Origin: Clostridia bacterium
Lineage (GTDB): Bacteria > Bacillota > Clostridia > UBA1381
Assembly: GCA_017621875.1 (NCBI GenBank)
Contig: JAGASE010000020.1
Span: 1 to 64,000, forward strand
Length of the DNA: 64,000 bases
Direction: 5' to 3'
Shown: piece by piece, positions 34,505 to 44,835 of the stretch
How the letters are laid out: each line of letters begins with the position of its first letter
Position numbering within the stretch: the first letter of the stretch is position 1
Notes under the pieces: generated by a model
The model's input: only the letters and a program-made list of their open reading frames with translations
Database searches by the model: none
What the model was told of the DNA's origin: nothing
Made by a program: the position numbers and the translations under genes

Positions 34505-36478
34505 ATGAAAATGAAAACAAAAAATTTGAAAAACAAATTAATAAGTGTTCTTGCTGCGGCAGTAATGCTTGCAGGAATACTTCCGGCAAGTGCGGCAGAC
34601 GCTGCGGGCTACTCTATGTCAATTACCGATGCACATGACTGGGATGCTGCAGCTAATTTCAATGAGGCTGGCGGTTCATCTTGTCTTGTTATGCAGATAT
34701 CGGCAGCTGAGCTTGAAAGAGGTTCGTATGTCGAATACTCAGTATATGCAGAGGACGAGAGTGCGTACAATCTGGAATTTAAGTCTTCGCCTATAGCAGA
34801 TGGTTCGTATACAAGCCCTGCAACAGTTACGCTTAACGGTGTTGATGTAAATGCTTCTTTAAAGAAAAGCATTGATACAAATACAAAGATTTATTCAGCA
34901 GCCGTTGTTTTAAATCCGGGAGAAAATAAGATTAGATTTACTGTTACCGGCAAAAAGCCAAATGCGGCAGCAGACGGTACGGGTGAGCAGGGTCTTTTCC
35001 ATCTTTACTATGTAAATGTTACTGAACAGACATCAGGTACAATAGTTGAGGGCAATACCCTGATTGTTGAGGCACAGAATTATGCAGATGCATCGCACTC
35101 ATCATTGACAGAACTCTCAGCTTCAAACTGCTATGGCGGCAGCTATTACTATTTTCCTGTGATAACAACAGGAACAGTGTTCTTACAATATAATGTTGTA
35201 GCACCGGCAACAGGAGAATATTCAATGGAGCTTTTTGCATCAGACCGTGTAACTTGGCTGGGCAGATGGGAGCTTTTGATTAACGGTGAAAAGGTTGGTG
35301 ATACCTCTGAGGGCGGAATTTTCCAAACAGGTCCCAGTTATGCAGCGGCAAACAACACATGGTTTGTAAGAAAATTTAGTCCCGTAACAGTTAACCTGAA
35401 TGAAGGTGAAAACACAATTCTTATCCGCTCATATGAAGGCGGACCAAATAATAATAACAGAGGCTTTGCATTAGACTGCTTTAAGTTTACCAAAGACGCT
35501 ATCGGTTCGCTTAAATTTGAAGAAATAAACGGAAAGACAAACGGCAGCCAGTACAGCGGAACATTAGCCTTGCAGATGTTCTATTCTGCAGCAAGTGCAA
35601 CCGGTGACAAAAATACATATACATTAACTGCTCCGGCAGGTGAATATGACCTTTATGTTTGTGCATGCTCATCTGTTTGGACATCATATTTGGGCACAAT
35701 CGCATTTAATTTGAATAATGCAGGTTTGGTTGACTTTACAACAGATAATGTTACAAAAATTGCGTCAATAAGCGATATCGGCGGTAAATTCAAATATAAC
35801 ACTCCTATAACACTCACAGGTGAGGATACTTTGGTTATAGAAAATACCGCAGTAGCGGCAGCAGGAACGAATAACTATGTACTTTACGATTATTTTGAAC
35901 TCGTTCCGAAGGATGCAGAGATAGCAACAGTTGACCTTATGGTTGATGAAAACAAGCTGGCAGTAGGCGAAACACTTCAGGCTTCATCACAGGCTTACTA
36001 TGAAAACGGCTATATTTGCAGTGATATGCTTATCGAAAGCGTAACCTACACATCTTCAAACACAAACGTTGCTACAGTTGACGAAGATGGTATCATCACA
36101 GGCATGAATCCAGGCTTGGCAACAATTACTGTTACATACAACGATACTTATACAGCAAGTGTAAAGGTAAGCGTTTATGACGAAAGCGGAATAGTTCCAT
36201 TTGCGTCAAGCTATGACGAGGAAAATACAAAGGCAACCGTTAAATTAGCAAGAATCGGCGAGGGAACAGGCGACGCAGTTGTAATAATCGGTGCATACTC
36301 AGTTGACGAAAACGGAAATGACGTATCATATGAAAATGTTCAGCTTGGCGAGGCATCTCCTGCATACGGCAGAGTTAAAACTGTTGCAAAAACTATCACA
36401 GGAGAACAGATTCGTGCATTTGTATGGGACAGCATCAGCGGCATGAAGCCTCTTTCAGATCCTATTGAATTAAAATAA
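34505..36478 (+). CDS. Secreted carbohydrate-binding/Big_2 protein, 657 aa
   Basis: The signal peptide (KNKLISVLAAAVMLAGILPASAADA) is followed by three beta-sandwich modules of CBM6/35 type ending in characteristic LDCFKFTK and YDYFELVP strands. A Big_2 Ig-like domain follows (VDENKLAVGETLQASSQAYY, SNTNVATVDEDGIITGMNPG), then a C-terminal domain ending FVWDSISGMKPLSDPIELK that is common at the end of secreted clostridial proteins. No catalytic module was identified, so it is probably a glycan-binding or scaffold protein. The ATG at 34505 follows AAAAGGAAGGAA. It resembles the protein at 39848 in architecture. Confidence 0.85.
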   Translation: MKMKTKNLKNKLISVLAAAVMLAGILPASAADAAGYSMSITDAHDWDAAANFNEAGGSSCLVMQISAAELERGSYVEYSVYAEDESAYNLEFKSSPIADGSYTSPATVTLNGVDVNASLKKSIDTNTKIYSAAVVLNPGENKIRFTVTGKKPNAAADGTGEQGLFHLYYVNVTEQTSGTIVEGNTLIVEAQNYADASHSSLTELSASNCYGGSYYYFPVITTGTVFLQYNVVAPATGEYSMELFASDRVTWLGRWELLINGEKVGDTSEGGIFQTGPSYAAANNTWFVRKFSPVTVNLNEGENTILIRSYEGGPNNNNRGFALDCFKFTKDAIGSLKFEEINGKTNGSQYSGTLALQMFYSAASATGDKNTYTLTAPAGEYDLYVCACSSVWTSYLGTIAFNLNNAGLVDFTTDNVTKIASISDIGGKFKYNTPITLTGEDTLVIENTAVAAAGTNNYVLYDYFELVPKDAEIATVDLMVDENKLAVGETLQASSQAYYENGYICSDMLIESVTYTSSNTNVATVDEDGIITGMNPGLATITVTYNDTYTASVKVSVYDESGIVPFASSYDEENTKATVKLARIGEGTGDAVVIIGAYSVDENGNDVSYENVQLGEASPAYGRVKTVAKTITGEQIRAFVWDSISGMKPLSDPIELK

Positions 36479-36511
36479 TTTTTTAGAGACTACATGATAA
36501 ATTAGGTTGTG

Positions 36512-36571
36512 GGGACAGGTCTTGCGAAAGACCGGAAAACTGACAGCGGACAGTCGGGCAACGCCTGTCCC
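36512..36571 (+). other. Structured intergenic element (multi-hairpin)
   Basis: A perfect 8-bp closing stem GGGACAGG/CCTGTCCC encloses two hairpins: TCTT-GCGA-AAGA and ACTG...CAGT. The result looks like a compact three-way junction about 55 bases ahead of the GH-A gene. It is GC-richer than the flanking intergenic sequence. It is not followed by a T run, so not a simple terminator. It could be a small regulatory RNA, a leader element or a palindromic repeat. Confidence 0.5.
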
Positions 36572-36626
36572 TGCAAGCCTTTAATTAAGGCAGAAAATGA
36601 AAATTTAAAAGGGAGTGGTAAACTTA

Positions 36627-39600
36627 ATGAAGAAACTTTTGTATGTACTTATGTTCGTATTCCTGCTTTTCACCTCCGCAGCACATGCTGAGGAAATAAA
36701 GATTGAGGGCGAGGACTACGCAGAATCAAATTTTACTCCTACTATAAAAAGCGGATATTCAGAGTTTTCAGGCTCTGCATTTATGCATACCTTTAATGCA
36801 ATGGAAAAGGGTCAGACATACAGAGTGACCTATAAGGTTAATGCAGATAAAAAGGGCGGCTACAATATAAAGGGTGTAACTACATATTTAAGCAAAACAT
36901 GGACTACCGATTATTGGATTGTTGTAAACGGAAAAGAAGTTGTTAACGCAGCGGAAATCGGAAGCAGAATTAAAAATATAAGCTCCTCAAATTACAATGA
37001 TTTGTTCGCATATTATGATTTGGGGCTGATACATCTTGAAGAGGGAGAGAACACAATTACATTTGAAACTCGCGGCGAGGATCTGCGTTCGGACGGAAAC
37101 AACGTTATGTGGATTGATTACTTCACCTTAGAGCTTGTTCCGTTCGGAATTTACAGCTTAACTCCTTATGAGGATTTGGGCGTTTTTGAAAGAAAAGATA
37201 AGGTTGAATTTTCTATCGACCTTGTGAGCGAATGTGAAAATAATATGTCGCTGCCGTTTGAGGTAAAAGACTTCTGGCGGCAGACGGTTTTAAAGGGAAA
37301 CCTCAGCGTATTGAAGGGTGCTGACAAGGTTTATCTCGGTCTCGGAAAATTAGATGTCGGCTATTATACACTTGACGTTAAATGCGGAGACAGTATAAAA
37401 ACCAGGTCATTTGCCGTGACATATAATGAGGAAGAATATTATGACGGGGAATCTCCGTTTGCAATGGACTTTGCAAGTGAAACGGTTTTGAAAAATCCAA
37501 AAAGAGATACTCCAAAATATATAAGAGCTGCAAAGCTTGCAGGTATCGGGTGGCTTCGTGAACGTTGGAGCTTCGGCAGCTTTAACACTGCACAGGATAA
37601 GTATAACACAGATGTAGATGTTGCTAAAACGAAGTATGGAATGATAAGCGACGCAGGTATCAATCTCACAGTCGGTTTCCATGACAGTCCTGCATACAGT
37701 ATTGAAAGAGGACATTATCCTGCTGATTTTATGAATGTATATTGGTCTTACTATTATGCAGCTAAAACCTATGGCGATACTATAGATATGTGGGAATGCT
37801 GGAACGAACAGGATACTGCGTTTGCATCCGAGCCTGCAGATGAATATTCTGCATTTATGAAAAGTATGGCAATCGCCATTGCTGATGCAGATGTCGGCTC
37901 TACAACCTGCATAGGCGGCTTTGCCGGCGGTGCACATGAAACAACCTTTATGGATTTGTGTATGCAGAACGGACTTTTAGATTACTCGGAGGCATATAAC
38001 TGTCACGTATACGGTGCCAAGACCTCTCAGGATATAATTCCGCATACCGAGTTTGAGGAGCATGACTCACATCTTAACCTGGTTTACACCTATGGCGATA
38101 CATATGATACTCCGCTGTGGGTTACGGAGGGCGGAATGGCACGTACTATCCCGACAGGAGGAACAGGCATGACCTGGCAGGGACAAAAAGAAGCAGCACA
38201 GGGCGTTGTTATGGGTATGACACAGTCGGTTGCACGTGGTACCGGCAAGCATTTCTGGTTCATACTTCCGCCATATGCTGAAACTGTAAACGATTTTGGT
38301 GCGTTCAGTGTAAGCCATGAGCCGTATGCACATTACGTAGCATATGCAAACTATATTTATCAGCTCAGAAAAGGCGACTATAAAGGACAGATGACAGGTC
38401 TGCCCGATGGTGCAGAGGGATATATATTCAACAACGGCGACCATGATGTTGCGGTTGTTTGGTCGGATAATGCGAATACTTTTATACCAAAATCAGATTC
38501 TGCACTAAAGGTTTTTGATATTATGGGTAAGGAAAAAATGGCTTTGGCAGGCGAGGAAATAAACATTTCCAACTATCCTGTATTTGTGCATTTTGAGGGC
38601 GAAGCAAGTACAGAGTGCTATCTGCCGATTAGCAGGAATATAAGAGAAATCAAGCCTCAAACCTTTACAGAGGCACAGAAGGTTGTAATGTGTCAGAGAT
38701 TTTACGGTACAAATTACAATACGCCGAGAACTGACGGCTATGAAATTACAGGCGGCGGTGCGGACAATGTTTTCAATTTAGAGGTTTATAACTATAACGA
38801 TAAGGAAATTACCGCAACGATTACCGGAACACCCGAAACTGATGGCTTTGTGATTGAAGAGGCTACAAAAACCATTACCGTTGCACCAAAAACAAAAGGG
38901 ATTTTAAAGTTTAACATTAAAACTACCGATTCGGTAAAATATGATGTTACAGAATATTTGCGGTTTGACGGCGTTATAGACGGAGAGGAAATGTCGCCGA
39001 GCGTTTCAAGGATTATTGCCAGAACTCCTTTTGAGGTTGAGCCGGACGCAATATTTGAAAATTCTGTGGGAGTTAAAAACTGGACGCTTGGCAATGCCAG
39101 CAAAGACACCGTTGTAACGGGTGTTGATACTGACGATGGAGGAATTAAACTTCGCATCGTAATGGGCAGCGGCGATAAATGGGCTTATCCGCTCTTTAAG
39201 GTGAATGACGCGTCTGTTCTTAAAGGAACATCGGGAATTTGCTTTGACGTTGAAAGAGATGCAGAGTTTACAGCCTTTGGAATGAATGTCTTTTTGGATC
39301 TTTCCGACGGAAGAAGATATTTCCTCGGAAATGATAAAATGATGGACGTTGTGACCGGTCAGTATGTTATTCCGTGGACGAAGTTTATAATGTTCTCAAG
39401 TCCGTTCGGCGTTAAGGTTGACCCAAGACCGTTTGATGCGACCTTGATTGAAAAAATCGAGATAGGCGGAAATGTCCGCGGTACTGCAACGGGTGTTCCT
39501 GAATTTACAGTTAAAAATATCGGGTATTACACTTCAGAATTTGAACTGTCCACAGCAGCCGGTGCAAAAATGGAAATAATCGGCGTTACTGACGGTGCAG

Positions 39601-39833
39601 TTTATAAAGAGGGTGAAGTTCCTACAGCGTATGCTACATGGAATGAAGATTTAAAATATAAATCCATCGGCGTTAAGCTCGGCAGCGAGAATTATGAGAA
39701 CTTTACGGTTGAAGGAAATAATATGACTATTGACTTATCGGGACTAAAACGAGGTAAGTACAGAATGATGGTTTATGCAGCCTCCGATATGGATTATGTA
39801 TATAAGGATACGCTGTGGTTTGATGTTGAGTAA
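36627..39833 (+). CDS. Secreted clan GH-A glycoside hydrolase, 1068 aa
   Basis: The signal peptide (KKLLYVLMFVFLLFTSAAHA) is followed by a CBM-like beta-sandwich (~25-170, ending WIDYFTLELVPFG), an Ig-like domain (~175-265), then a TIM barrel. The acid/base Glu394 is in ECWNEQD and the probable nucleophile Glu501 in WVTEGG, 107 residues apart as in GH39/GH5-type enzymes. Further beta domains follow, including a C-terminal carbohydrate-binding-like module (GDKWAYPLFKVNDAS... to GYYTSEFEL) and a final Ig-like domain. GGGAG upstream favours the ATG at 36627 over GTG 36615. It has a paralogue at 41653. Substrate undetermined. Confidence 0.85.
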   Translation: MKKLLYVLMFVFLLFTSAAHAEEIKIEGEDYAESNFTPTIKSGYSEFSGSAFMHTFNAMEKGQTYRVTYKVNADKKGGYNIKGVTTYLSKTWTTDYWIVVNGKEVVNAAEIGSRIKNISSSNYNDLFAYYDLGLIHLEEGENTITFETRGEDLRSDGNNVMWIDYFTLELVPFGIYSLTPYEDLGVFERKDKVEFSIDLVSECENNMSLPFEVKDFWRQTVLKGNLSVLKGADKVYLGLGKLDVGYYTLDVKCGDSIKTRSFAVTYNEEEYYDGESPFAMDFASETVLKNPKRDTPKYIRAAKLAGIGWLRERWSFGSFNTAQDKYNTDVDVAKTKYGMISDAGINLTVGFHDSPAYSIERGHYPADFMNVYWSYYYAAKTYGDTIDMWECWNEQDTAFASEPADEYSAFMKSMAIAIADADVGSTTCIGGFAGGAHETTFMDLCMQNGLLDYSEAYNCHVYGAKTSQDIIPHTEFEEHDSHLNLVYTYGDTYDTPLWVTEGGMARTIPTGGTGMTWQGQKEAAQGVVMGMTQSVARGTGKHFWFILPPYAETVNDFGAFSVSHEPYAHYVAYANYIYQLRKGDYKGQMTGLPDGAEGYIFNNGDHDVAVVWSDNANTFIPKSDSALKVFDIMGKEKMALAGEEINISNYPVFVHFEGEASTECYLPISRNIREIKPQTFTEAQKVVMCQRFYGTNYNTPRTDGYEITGGGADNVFNLEVYNYNDKEITATITGTPETDGFVIEEATKTITVAPKTKGILKFNIKTTDSVKYDVTEYLRFDGVIDGEEMSPSVSRIIARTPFEVEPDAIFENSVGVKNWTLGNASKDTVVTGVDTDDGGIKLRIVMGSGDKWAYPLFKVNDASVLKGTSGICFDVERDAEFTAFGMNVFLDLSDGRRYFLGNDKMMDVVTGQYVIPWTKFIMFSSPFGVKVDPRPFDATLIEKIEIGGNVRGTATGVPEFTVKNIGYYTSEFELSTAAGAKMEIIGVTDGAVYKEGEVPTAYATWNEDLKYKSIGVKLGSENYENFTVEGNNMTIDLSGLKRGKYRMMVYAASDMDYVYKDTLWFDVE

Positions 39834-39847
39834 GAAAGGGTGTTACA

Positions 39848-41632
39848 ATGAAAAAGCATATTAAGCTGCTTTTGACAGGTGTTTTTACACTAATGCTGTG
39901 TGCTTTGCCGGCAGAGGCGGAGGAATTTTCCGCCTCTGAATACACCGGCGGTCAGGTCTCGGACGGTATCTTTACAGCAAGCGAAACCGAGGCAGCTGTT
40001 GTTTATGAATGGCACGCCGCAAGCGGCGGCATGTATACCGTCAGCTTTAATGATGCATCAAGCACCGATTGTACTATTACCGCAGAATTTAACGGCGGAT
40101 ATGCTGTGAACATTGATGATATTACAAAAAAGCTTGATGTAGGCTTTGATGCAGGAGTTAATCAAATCAGGCTGAATATTACAAAGGAAAAAACTACATC
40201 GTCCTTTGCGATTGGCTCGGTAGGTCTGGAATATACGGGTGCAATTGACGGAACAAAAATCCACCTTGAGTGTAATAATTTCACTGCAGCCGATGTTGAT
40301 GCGGAGCGGTGCTACGAGAACTATGGCACTGATATGTCTAATGGGGACGTTTCGCTTTACCGACAGTTCGGACGTCCGGCAATGGCGGAATTTGCAGTGT
40401 ACGCACCCTGCGGCGGTGAATATTCAGCGAAAGCTGTAATGTCGCATCTCGGTCAGACCTATACATCGGATGTGAATATGTGCGTTAACGGCGTGAACTA
40501 TCCGCTTACGACAGATACAGCGACAAGGCTCGCAAATCTTACCAATGCGACTGACGAAGGCTTGATGAAATTGTATAAGATAAAAAGTACAGTAATGTTA
40601 AGACAGGGCATAAACAGTATTGTTTTTACAGCGATTGAGCCGAGGGATAATCAAACAATGTATCTGTTTTACCTTGACTGTGTAGATTTTACCTTTGCTA
40701 ACGAGGCTACAGAAATAGCTGCCGCAGCAGAAGCTGAGGGAGAATATGAATATTCGGTTACTTCGAGCCAAAATGCGGAATATTTCGCTGATATAAGCCT
40801 TGTAACAAAAACGGAAAAGCCGCTGCTTGACCTGGCAGACTGTTCATTTTCACAAGACGGTGAAAGCTATATAAAGCTAAGTAAGGGAACAGCTGAAAAT
40901 GCTTTTGCGGACAGTACGGTTTCCGTTGTTTCGGAATATCTTGAAGATGGCATACTTTATGGTGTATATCGCTTGAAGGATAGCTTTTCGCTTGGAAATT
41001 CTGTATATCTGAAGGTTGGAAGCGATGCGTGCAGCGTTGAAAAAATCGCTTTAACGCCGCTTATAAATAAGCTTGAAAGGATATATTCAATTTCTGATAA
41101 AGCAGTTTTACTGCCGGGTGAGACAGCCGAAATTTCGGTTTTTGCTGTGGACGAAAACGGCTATGCGATAAATCTTGATTATCTTAAAAAAAGCGGTATG
41201 CTCACCTTTAAATCCTCTGACAGAAATATACTTTCGGTAGACTCACTCGGAAATGTGACAGCTCTTGATACGGGCTTTGCACAGATTACGGTGACAGCTA
41301 CAGGCGGAAGCGGGACTTTTGCGGCTGATGTTAAATTTAATGTATACAACGAAAGCTATGCATTTACGGTGCTTAATGCCGAAAAAGAGGACAGCGAGGT
41401 AAAAGTTAAGCTTTTGTCACCTTTTGGAATCTACAGCGGTGAGCATGTGATGCTGATTGCGGAATATTCGGACGGTCAGCTGATAGATGTAACCCAGCAT
41501 AGTGTTGACGGACTTGCAAAGGGACAGATTATGACGTATAAGATGCCTGCAAGTGAAAATGAATTTAAAATTATTTCACTATCCGGCATTGACACGATGG
41601 AGCCGGTATATGAAACGGTAACGGTCAGATGA
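39848..41632 (+). CDS. Secreted carbohydrate-binding/Big_2 protein, 594 aa
   Basis: The signal peptide (KLLLTGVFTLMLCALPAEAEE) precedes two CBM6/35-like beta-sandwiches, the second ending FYLDCVDFTFA. A Big_2 Ig-like domain follows around residues 420-500 (SISDKAVLLPGETAEISVFA, SSDRNILSVDSLGNVTALDTG), then a C-terminal beta domain. No enzymatic motif is seen. Architecture repeats that of 34505, and it alternates with the GH-A genes, suggesting paired binding and catalytic partners. The stop overlaps an upstream frame of the next gene. Confidence 0.82.
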   Translation: MKKHIKLLLTGVFTLMLCALPAEAEEFSASEYTGGQVSDGIFTASETEAAVVYEWHAASGGMYTVSFNDASSTDCTITAEFNGGYAVNIDDITKKLDVGFDAGVNQIRLNITKEKTTSSFAIGSVGLEYTGAIDGTKIHLECNNFTAADVDAERCYENYGTDMSNGDVSLYRQFGRPAMAEFAVYAPCGGEYSAKAVMSHLGQTYTSDVNMCVNGVNYPLTTDTATRLANLTNATDEGLMKLYKIKSTVMLRQGINSIVFTAIEPRDNQTMYLFYLDCVDFTFANEATEIAAAAEAEGEYEYSVTSSQNAEYFADISLVTKTEKPLLDLADCSFSQDGESYIKLSKGTAENAFADSTVSVVSEYLEDGILYGVYRLKDSFSLGNSVYLKVGSDACSVEKIALTPLINKLERIYSISDKAVLLPGETAEISVFAVDENGYAINLDYLKKSGMLTFKSSDRNILSVDSLGNVTALDTGFAQITVTATGGSGTFAADVKFNVYNESYAFTVLNAEKEDSEVKVKLLSPFGIYSGEHVMLIAEYSDGQLIDVTQHSVDGLAKGQIMTYKMPASENEFKIISLSGIDTMEPVYETVTVR

Positions 41633-41652
41633 GCAGAAACGGAGGAGTTTTT

Positions 41653-44600
41653 ATGATAAAAAAATTAATATTGCTTGCCGCACTGCTGTTTATGACCTGT
41701 GCTTCTGCTGAGGCTGAGGAAATTATTGTTCAGGGAGAGGATTATAAAACGGCGGTAACTAATACAGCGGTTAGCATTCTTCCTGCCGATAGTGAAAATC
41801 CCGTTCTGGTAATTTCGCAGTGGAAGGGTGCTGACATGGAATATACCGTAGAGTATGAATTTGAGGCACCGTCTGCAGGCGGTTACGAGCTTTCGGCGGT
41901 TGTTACACAAATAGACTCGGCATATACAAGCAATTTCTACTACAGTATTAACGGCGGCGATTATGTATATTCGGCAGATGTATTTGAAAAAATTTCTCAG
42001 CCCGGAACAAATTACGGCTCAAACAGTATGTATCTGTATACACTGGGAATTTGTGAGCTTAAAAGCGGCACTAATACTATAACCTTCATGATAAACGAAT
42101 CGAGGGAAACACAGACCAACTGGGCGATATTTTATCTTGATTATTTCGCCTTTACAAAGCTTGACTTTGGGCTGTATTCGGTAACGCCGTCAAAGCCGTC
42201 GCACGTTTTTGAGGAAAAGGACGAGGCGGAGTTTACATTGCGATTTTCGGATTACCCGACATCGGATACGGCGTATACAGTGATAGCTGAGGACTATTTC
42301 CACAACAGAATAAAGGCGGAAAAGTTCACGCTTTCTGCAGGCAGCTTGTCTGCAAAGCTTAATCTCGGAAGCCTGCCTGTCGGTTGGTACAGGCTGATTA
42401 TTTCGGACGGTGAGAGTAATTTATATAATTCGGGCTTTGCTGTAACGCATAACTTAGAGGACAGAAAGGAAAATCCGCACTTTGCAATGGATTTTGCATC
42501 GTTTGCCTTAGTAAAATCAGGAAAGACAGAGATTGAGAATTTAAGCCGTGCAATTCGCCTTGCGGGAATTGATTTTGTACGCGAGCGTTATTACTGGTCT
42601 TATTCCGATACGATGTATAAATATCAGAATGAGGCGATTTCCGCACAGGGATTTGATGTTATAAATATGTTCTGCGACACTCCTTCTGAATATGTGTCGG
42701 GAGGCTATATGGCAGATGACCTGTTTAAGGTATATGATTTCCAAAAGGAATATGCCGCAAGCTATGAAGACATGGTTGATTACATGGAAATCTGGAATGA
42801 GGAGGACACCTCCTTTGCAACCGAAACCGCAGACCGCTATGCTGCATTTTTAAAGGCTGCGGCAATAGGTGTTACTGACGGCAGCAGCAAAATGGGAAAG
42901 AGCATGGGAGGCTTTGCAGGTTCTCCTGCCGATACCAGATACATAGACCTGTGTATGTTAAATGACATAATGGAATACAGCGACCTATATAATTATCATG
43001 CCTATGCATCGAATAGCAGTGACTATGAAAATGCACCATCGCTGGACGAGGTCGAGCTTACTGAAAGCCGCGATATTCTTACAGCATACGGCTATGATAT
43101 GCGAAGAAGCTGGGTGACTGAGGGCGGAATTTCGATAAGGAACGATGTTGAAAGGTCACGAGCTCAGCAGGCAAGAGCGGCTGTAATTAACAATGTTCAG
43201 TCTGTTACAAACGGAAATGATAAGCATTTCTTCTTCGTAATGCCACAGTATCTGGAGGCTGGAAGTGAATATGGAGTATTCCTGGCGGATAAAACTCCGT
43301 CGCCTTCGTATACAGCTTTGGAAAATACAATTTACCAGCTCGGCAAGGCTGAATATAAAGGAATTTTCCGTGATTTGCCGGAGAATGTATGCGGATATCT
43401 TTTCAATAACAGTGAAAATGATGTAGGCGTTTTTTGGGCAGAATCGGGCGAAAGCTTTGTTCAGACTCCGTCCGAAACCGCAGTTACCGTAGCGGATATG
43501 ATGGGCGGTGAAAAAACTGTCAGCCCGTGCGGTGGAATTGTAAGTATTCCTGTAAGCATGAATCCTGTATTTGTTGTATTTTCCGAAACGGTTTCAAAGG
43601 ACTGTTATGCACCCTGCAAAAAACAGACGGCTTATGAAAATGCAGAAATTAATGATGCAAAAAGAATTGTAATACAGCAAAATTTTGAGGAGAAAAACTA
43701 TAACGACGAAAAAATGAAGGGCTATCTGATGTATAAAAATGAGGATAATGCTTGTACCCTCAGGATATACAATTTCAGCAGTACCGAGCAGACAGGTACG
43801 ATTACAGCAAAGGTTTCGGACGGTTTTTCTCTTGATATAAAGGAGCAGAAGGTAACAGTTCCGGCAATGAGCAGCAGCGATATTACCTTTAACGTTACCG
43901 TAAACAGCGATGTAACCGAGCCGACAAAAGGATTTTTGCAGTTTTCGGGAGTTATGAACGGAAACGAAATAACTAAAAGTACCTCACTTATCCGCTGCCG
44001 CAATAAGAATAATATTGAGCTTGCCGGATACTTTGAGCGTGGAAATGATGCCACCACATGGCAGACAGGCAATACTACAAGCAGTGGCAGCGTTACAGTC
44101 AGCAATACGGAAAACAACGGCGAGCTGAAATTCGATGTCAATCTTGAAGGAAACGGCTGGAGTTATCCAAACTTCAAGGTAACAACAGCAGACATAGCTT
44201 CAATAGAAGGCTCAACGGGAATTAAATTTTCAGTTGGTGCCCGGGAGGACGTCGGACAGGCAATAATGCACTGCTTTGTATATATGAAAGACGGCAGAAA
44301 ATACTTTGAGGGAAACGCAAACGGAAAAACCATACGCAGCGGATATACAGATTATTATTTCCCTTGGAGTGAAATGGTACGCCAGCATTTGCCGGAGGGA
44401 GTAGATGCATCAAAGGAATTTGCATTAGAAGACATTGCATACGTTGCAATCGGTGTAAATTTAAGCGGTACAACAAGTGCAAGCTATCTTTTAAAGGATA
44501 TCGGCTGGTACATAGACGACGGAAATAATGATGTAACCGAGTGGGATACGCTTGAGCTTACGGGAGCGGAAAGCGGCACTGTGTATTTTAGGGGAAATAC

Positions 44601-44814
44601 GAAAACGGTAACGGCTGTACTTCCCAAGACAGAAACGATAAAATCTGTGAAGGTTTATCTTTCGGGAGAAGAATATGCAGACTATAAAATGCAGGACGGC
44701 AGCATCAGTGTTGACCTTGATGAGCTTGACTTAGGCGTTTACACCTTGCTTGTAACAGCAGAAAATGAGTTTGGTTATATATACAGAGATTCTTTGGATT
44801 TTATCATACAATAA
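41653..44814 (+). CDS. Secreted clan GH-A glycoside hydrolase, paralogue, 1053 aa
   Basis: The start at 41653 follows GGAGGAG; an in-frame ATG at 41629 overlaps the previous gene and lacks a site. The domain order mirrors the 36627 protein: signal peptide (KKLILLAALLFMTCASAEA), N-terminal sandwich ending LDYFAFTKLDFGLYSVTP, Ig-like domain, TIM barrel with Glu383 (MEIWNEEDTSF) and Glu490 (SWVTEGGIS), again 107 apart, then a carbohydrate-binding-like C-terminal module (GWSYPNFKVTTADIAS) and Ig-like end (YRDSLDFIIQ). Sequence divergence is high outside motifs, so substrate preference may differ from its paralogue. Confidence 0.85.
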   Translation: MIKKLILLAALLFMTCASAEAEEIIVQGEDYKTAVTNTAVSILPADSENPVLVISQWKGADMEYTVEYEFEAPSAGGYELSAVVTQIDSAYTSNFYYSINGGDYVYSADVFEKISQPGTNYGSNSMYLYTLGICELKSGTNTITFMINESRETQTNWAIFYLDYFAFTKLDFGLYSVTPSKPSHVFEEKDEAEFTLRFSDYPTSDTAYTVIAEDYFHNRIKAEKFTLSAGSLSAKLNLGSLPVGWYRLIISDGESNLYNSGFAVTHNLEDRKENPHFAMDFASFALVKSGKTEIENLSRAIRLAGIDFVRERYYWSYSDTMYKYQNEAISAQGFDVINMFCDTPSEYVSGGYMADDLFKVYDFQKEYAASYEDMVDYMEIWNEEDTSFATETADRYAAFLKAAAIGVTDGSSKMGKSMGGFAGSPADTRYIDLCMLNDIMEYSDLYNYHAYASNSSDYENAPSLDEVELTESRDILTAYGYDMRRSWVTEGGISIRNDVERSRAQQARAAVINNVQSVTNGNDKHFFFVMPQYLEAGSEYGVFLADKTPSPSYTALENTIYQLGKAEYKGIFRDLPENVCGYLFNNSENDVGVFWAESGESFVQTPSETAVTVADMMGGEKTVSPCGGIVSIPVSMNPVFVVFSETVSKDCYAPCKKQTAYENAEINDAKRIVIQQNFEEKNYNDEKMKGYLMYKNEDNACTLRIYNFSSTEQTGTITAKVSDGFSLDIKEQKVTVPAMSSSDITFNVTVNSDVTEPTKGFLQFSGVMNGNEITKSTSLIRCRNKNNIELAGYFERGNDATTWQTGNTTSSGSVTVSNTENNGELKFDVNLEGNGWSYPNFKVTTADIASIEGSTGIKFSVGAREDVGQAIMHCFVYMKDGRKYFEGNANGKTIRSGYTDYYFPWSEMVRQHLPEGVDASKEFALEDIAYVAIGVNLSGTTSASYLLKDIGWYIDDGNNDVTEWDTLELTGAESGTVYFRGNTKTVTAVLPKTETIKSVKVYLSGEEYADYKMQDGSISVDLDELDLGVYTLLVTAENEFGYIYRDSLDFIIQ

Positions 44815-44835
44815 GAAAGCGGAAGGGAAGTTAAG

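Noticed and set aside
37407-37937. 176-codon open frame on the minus strand within the GH-A gene
   Set aside because: Shadow of a long conserved coding region; Cys/Ile-rich with no ribosome site or family features.
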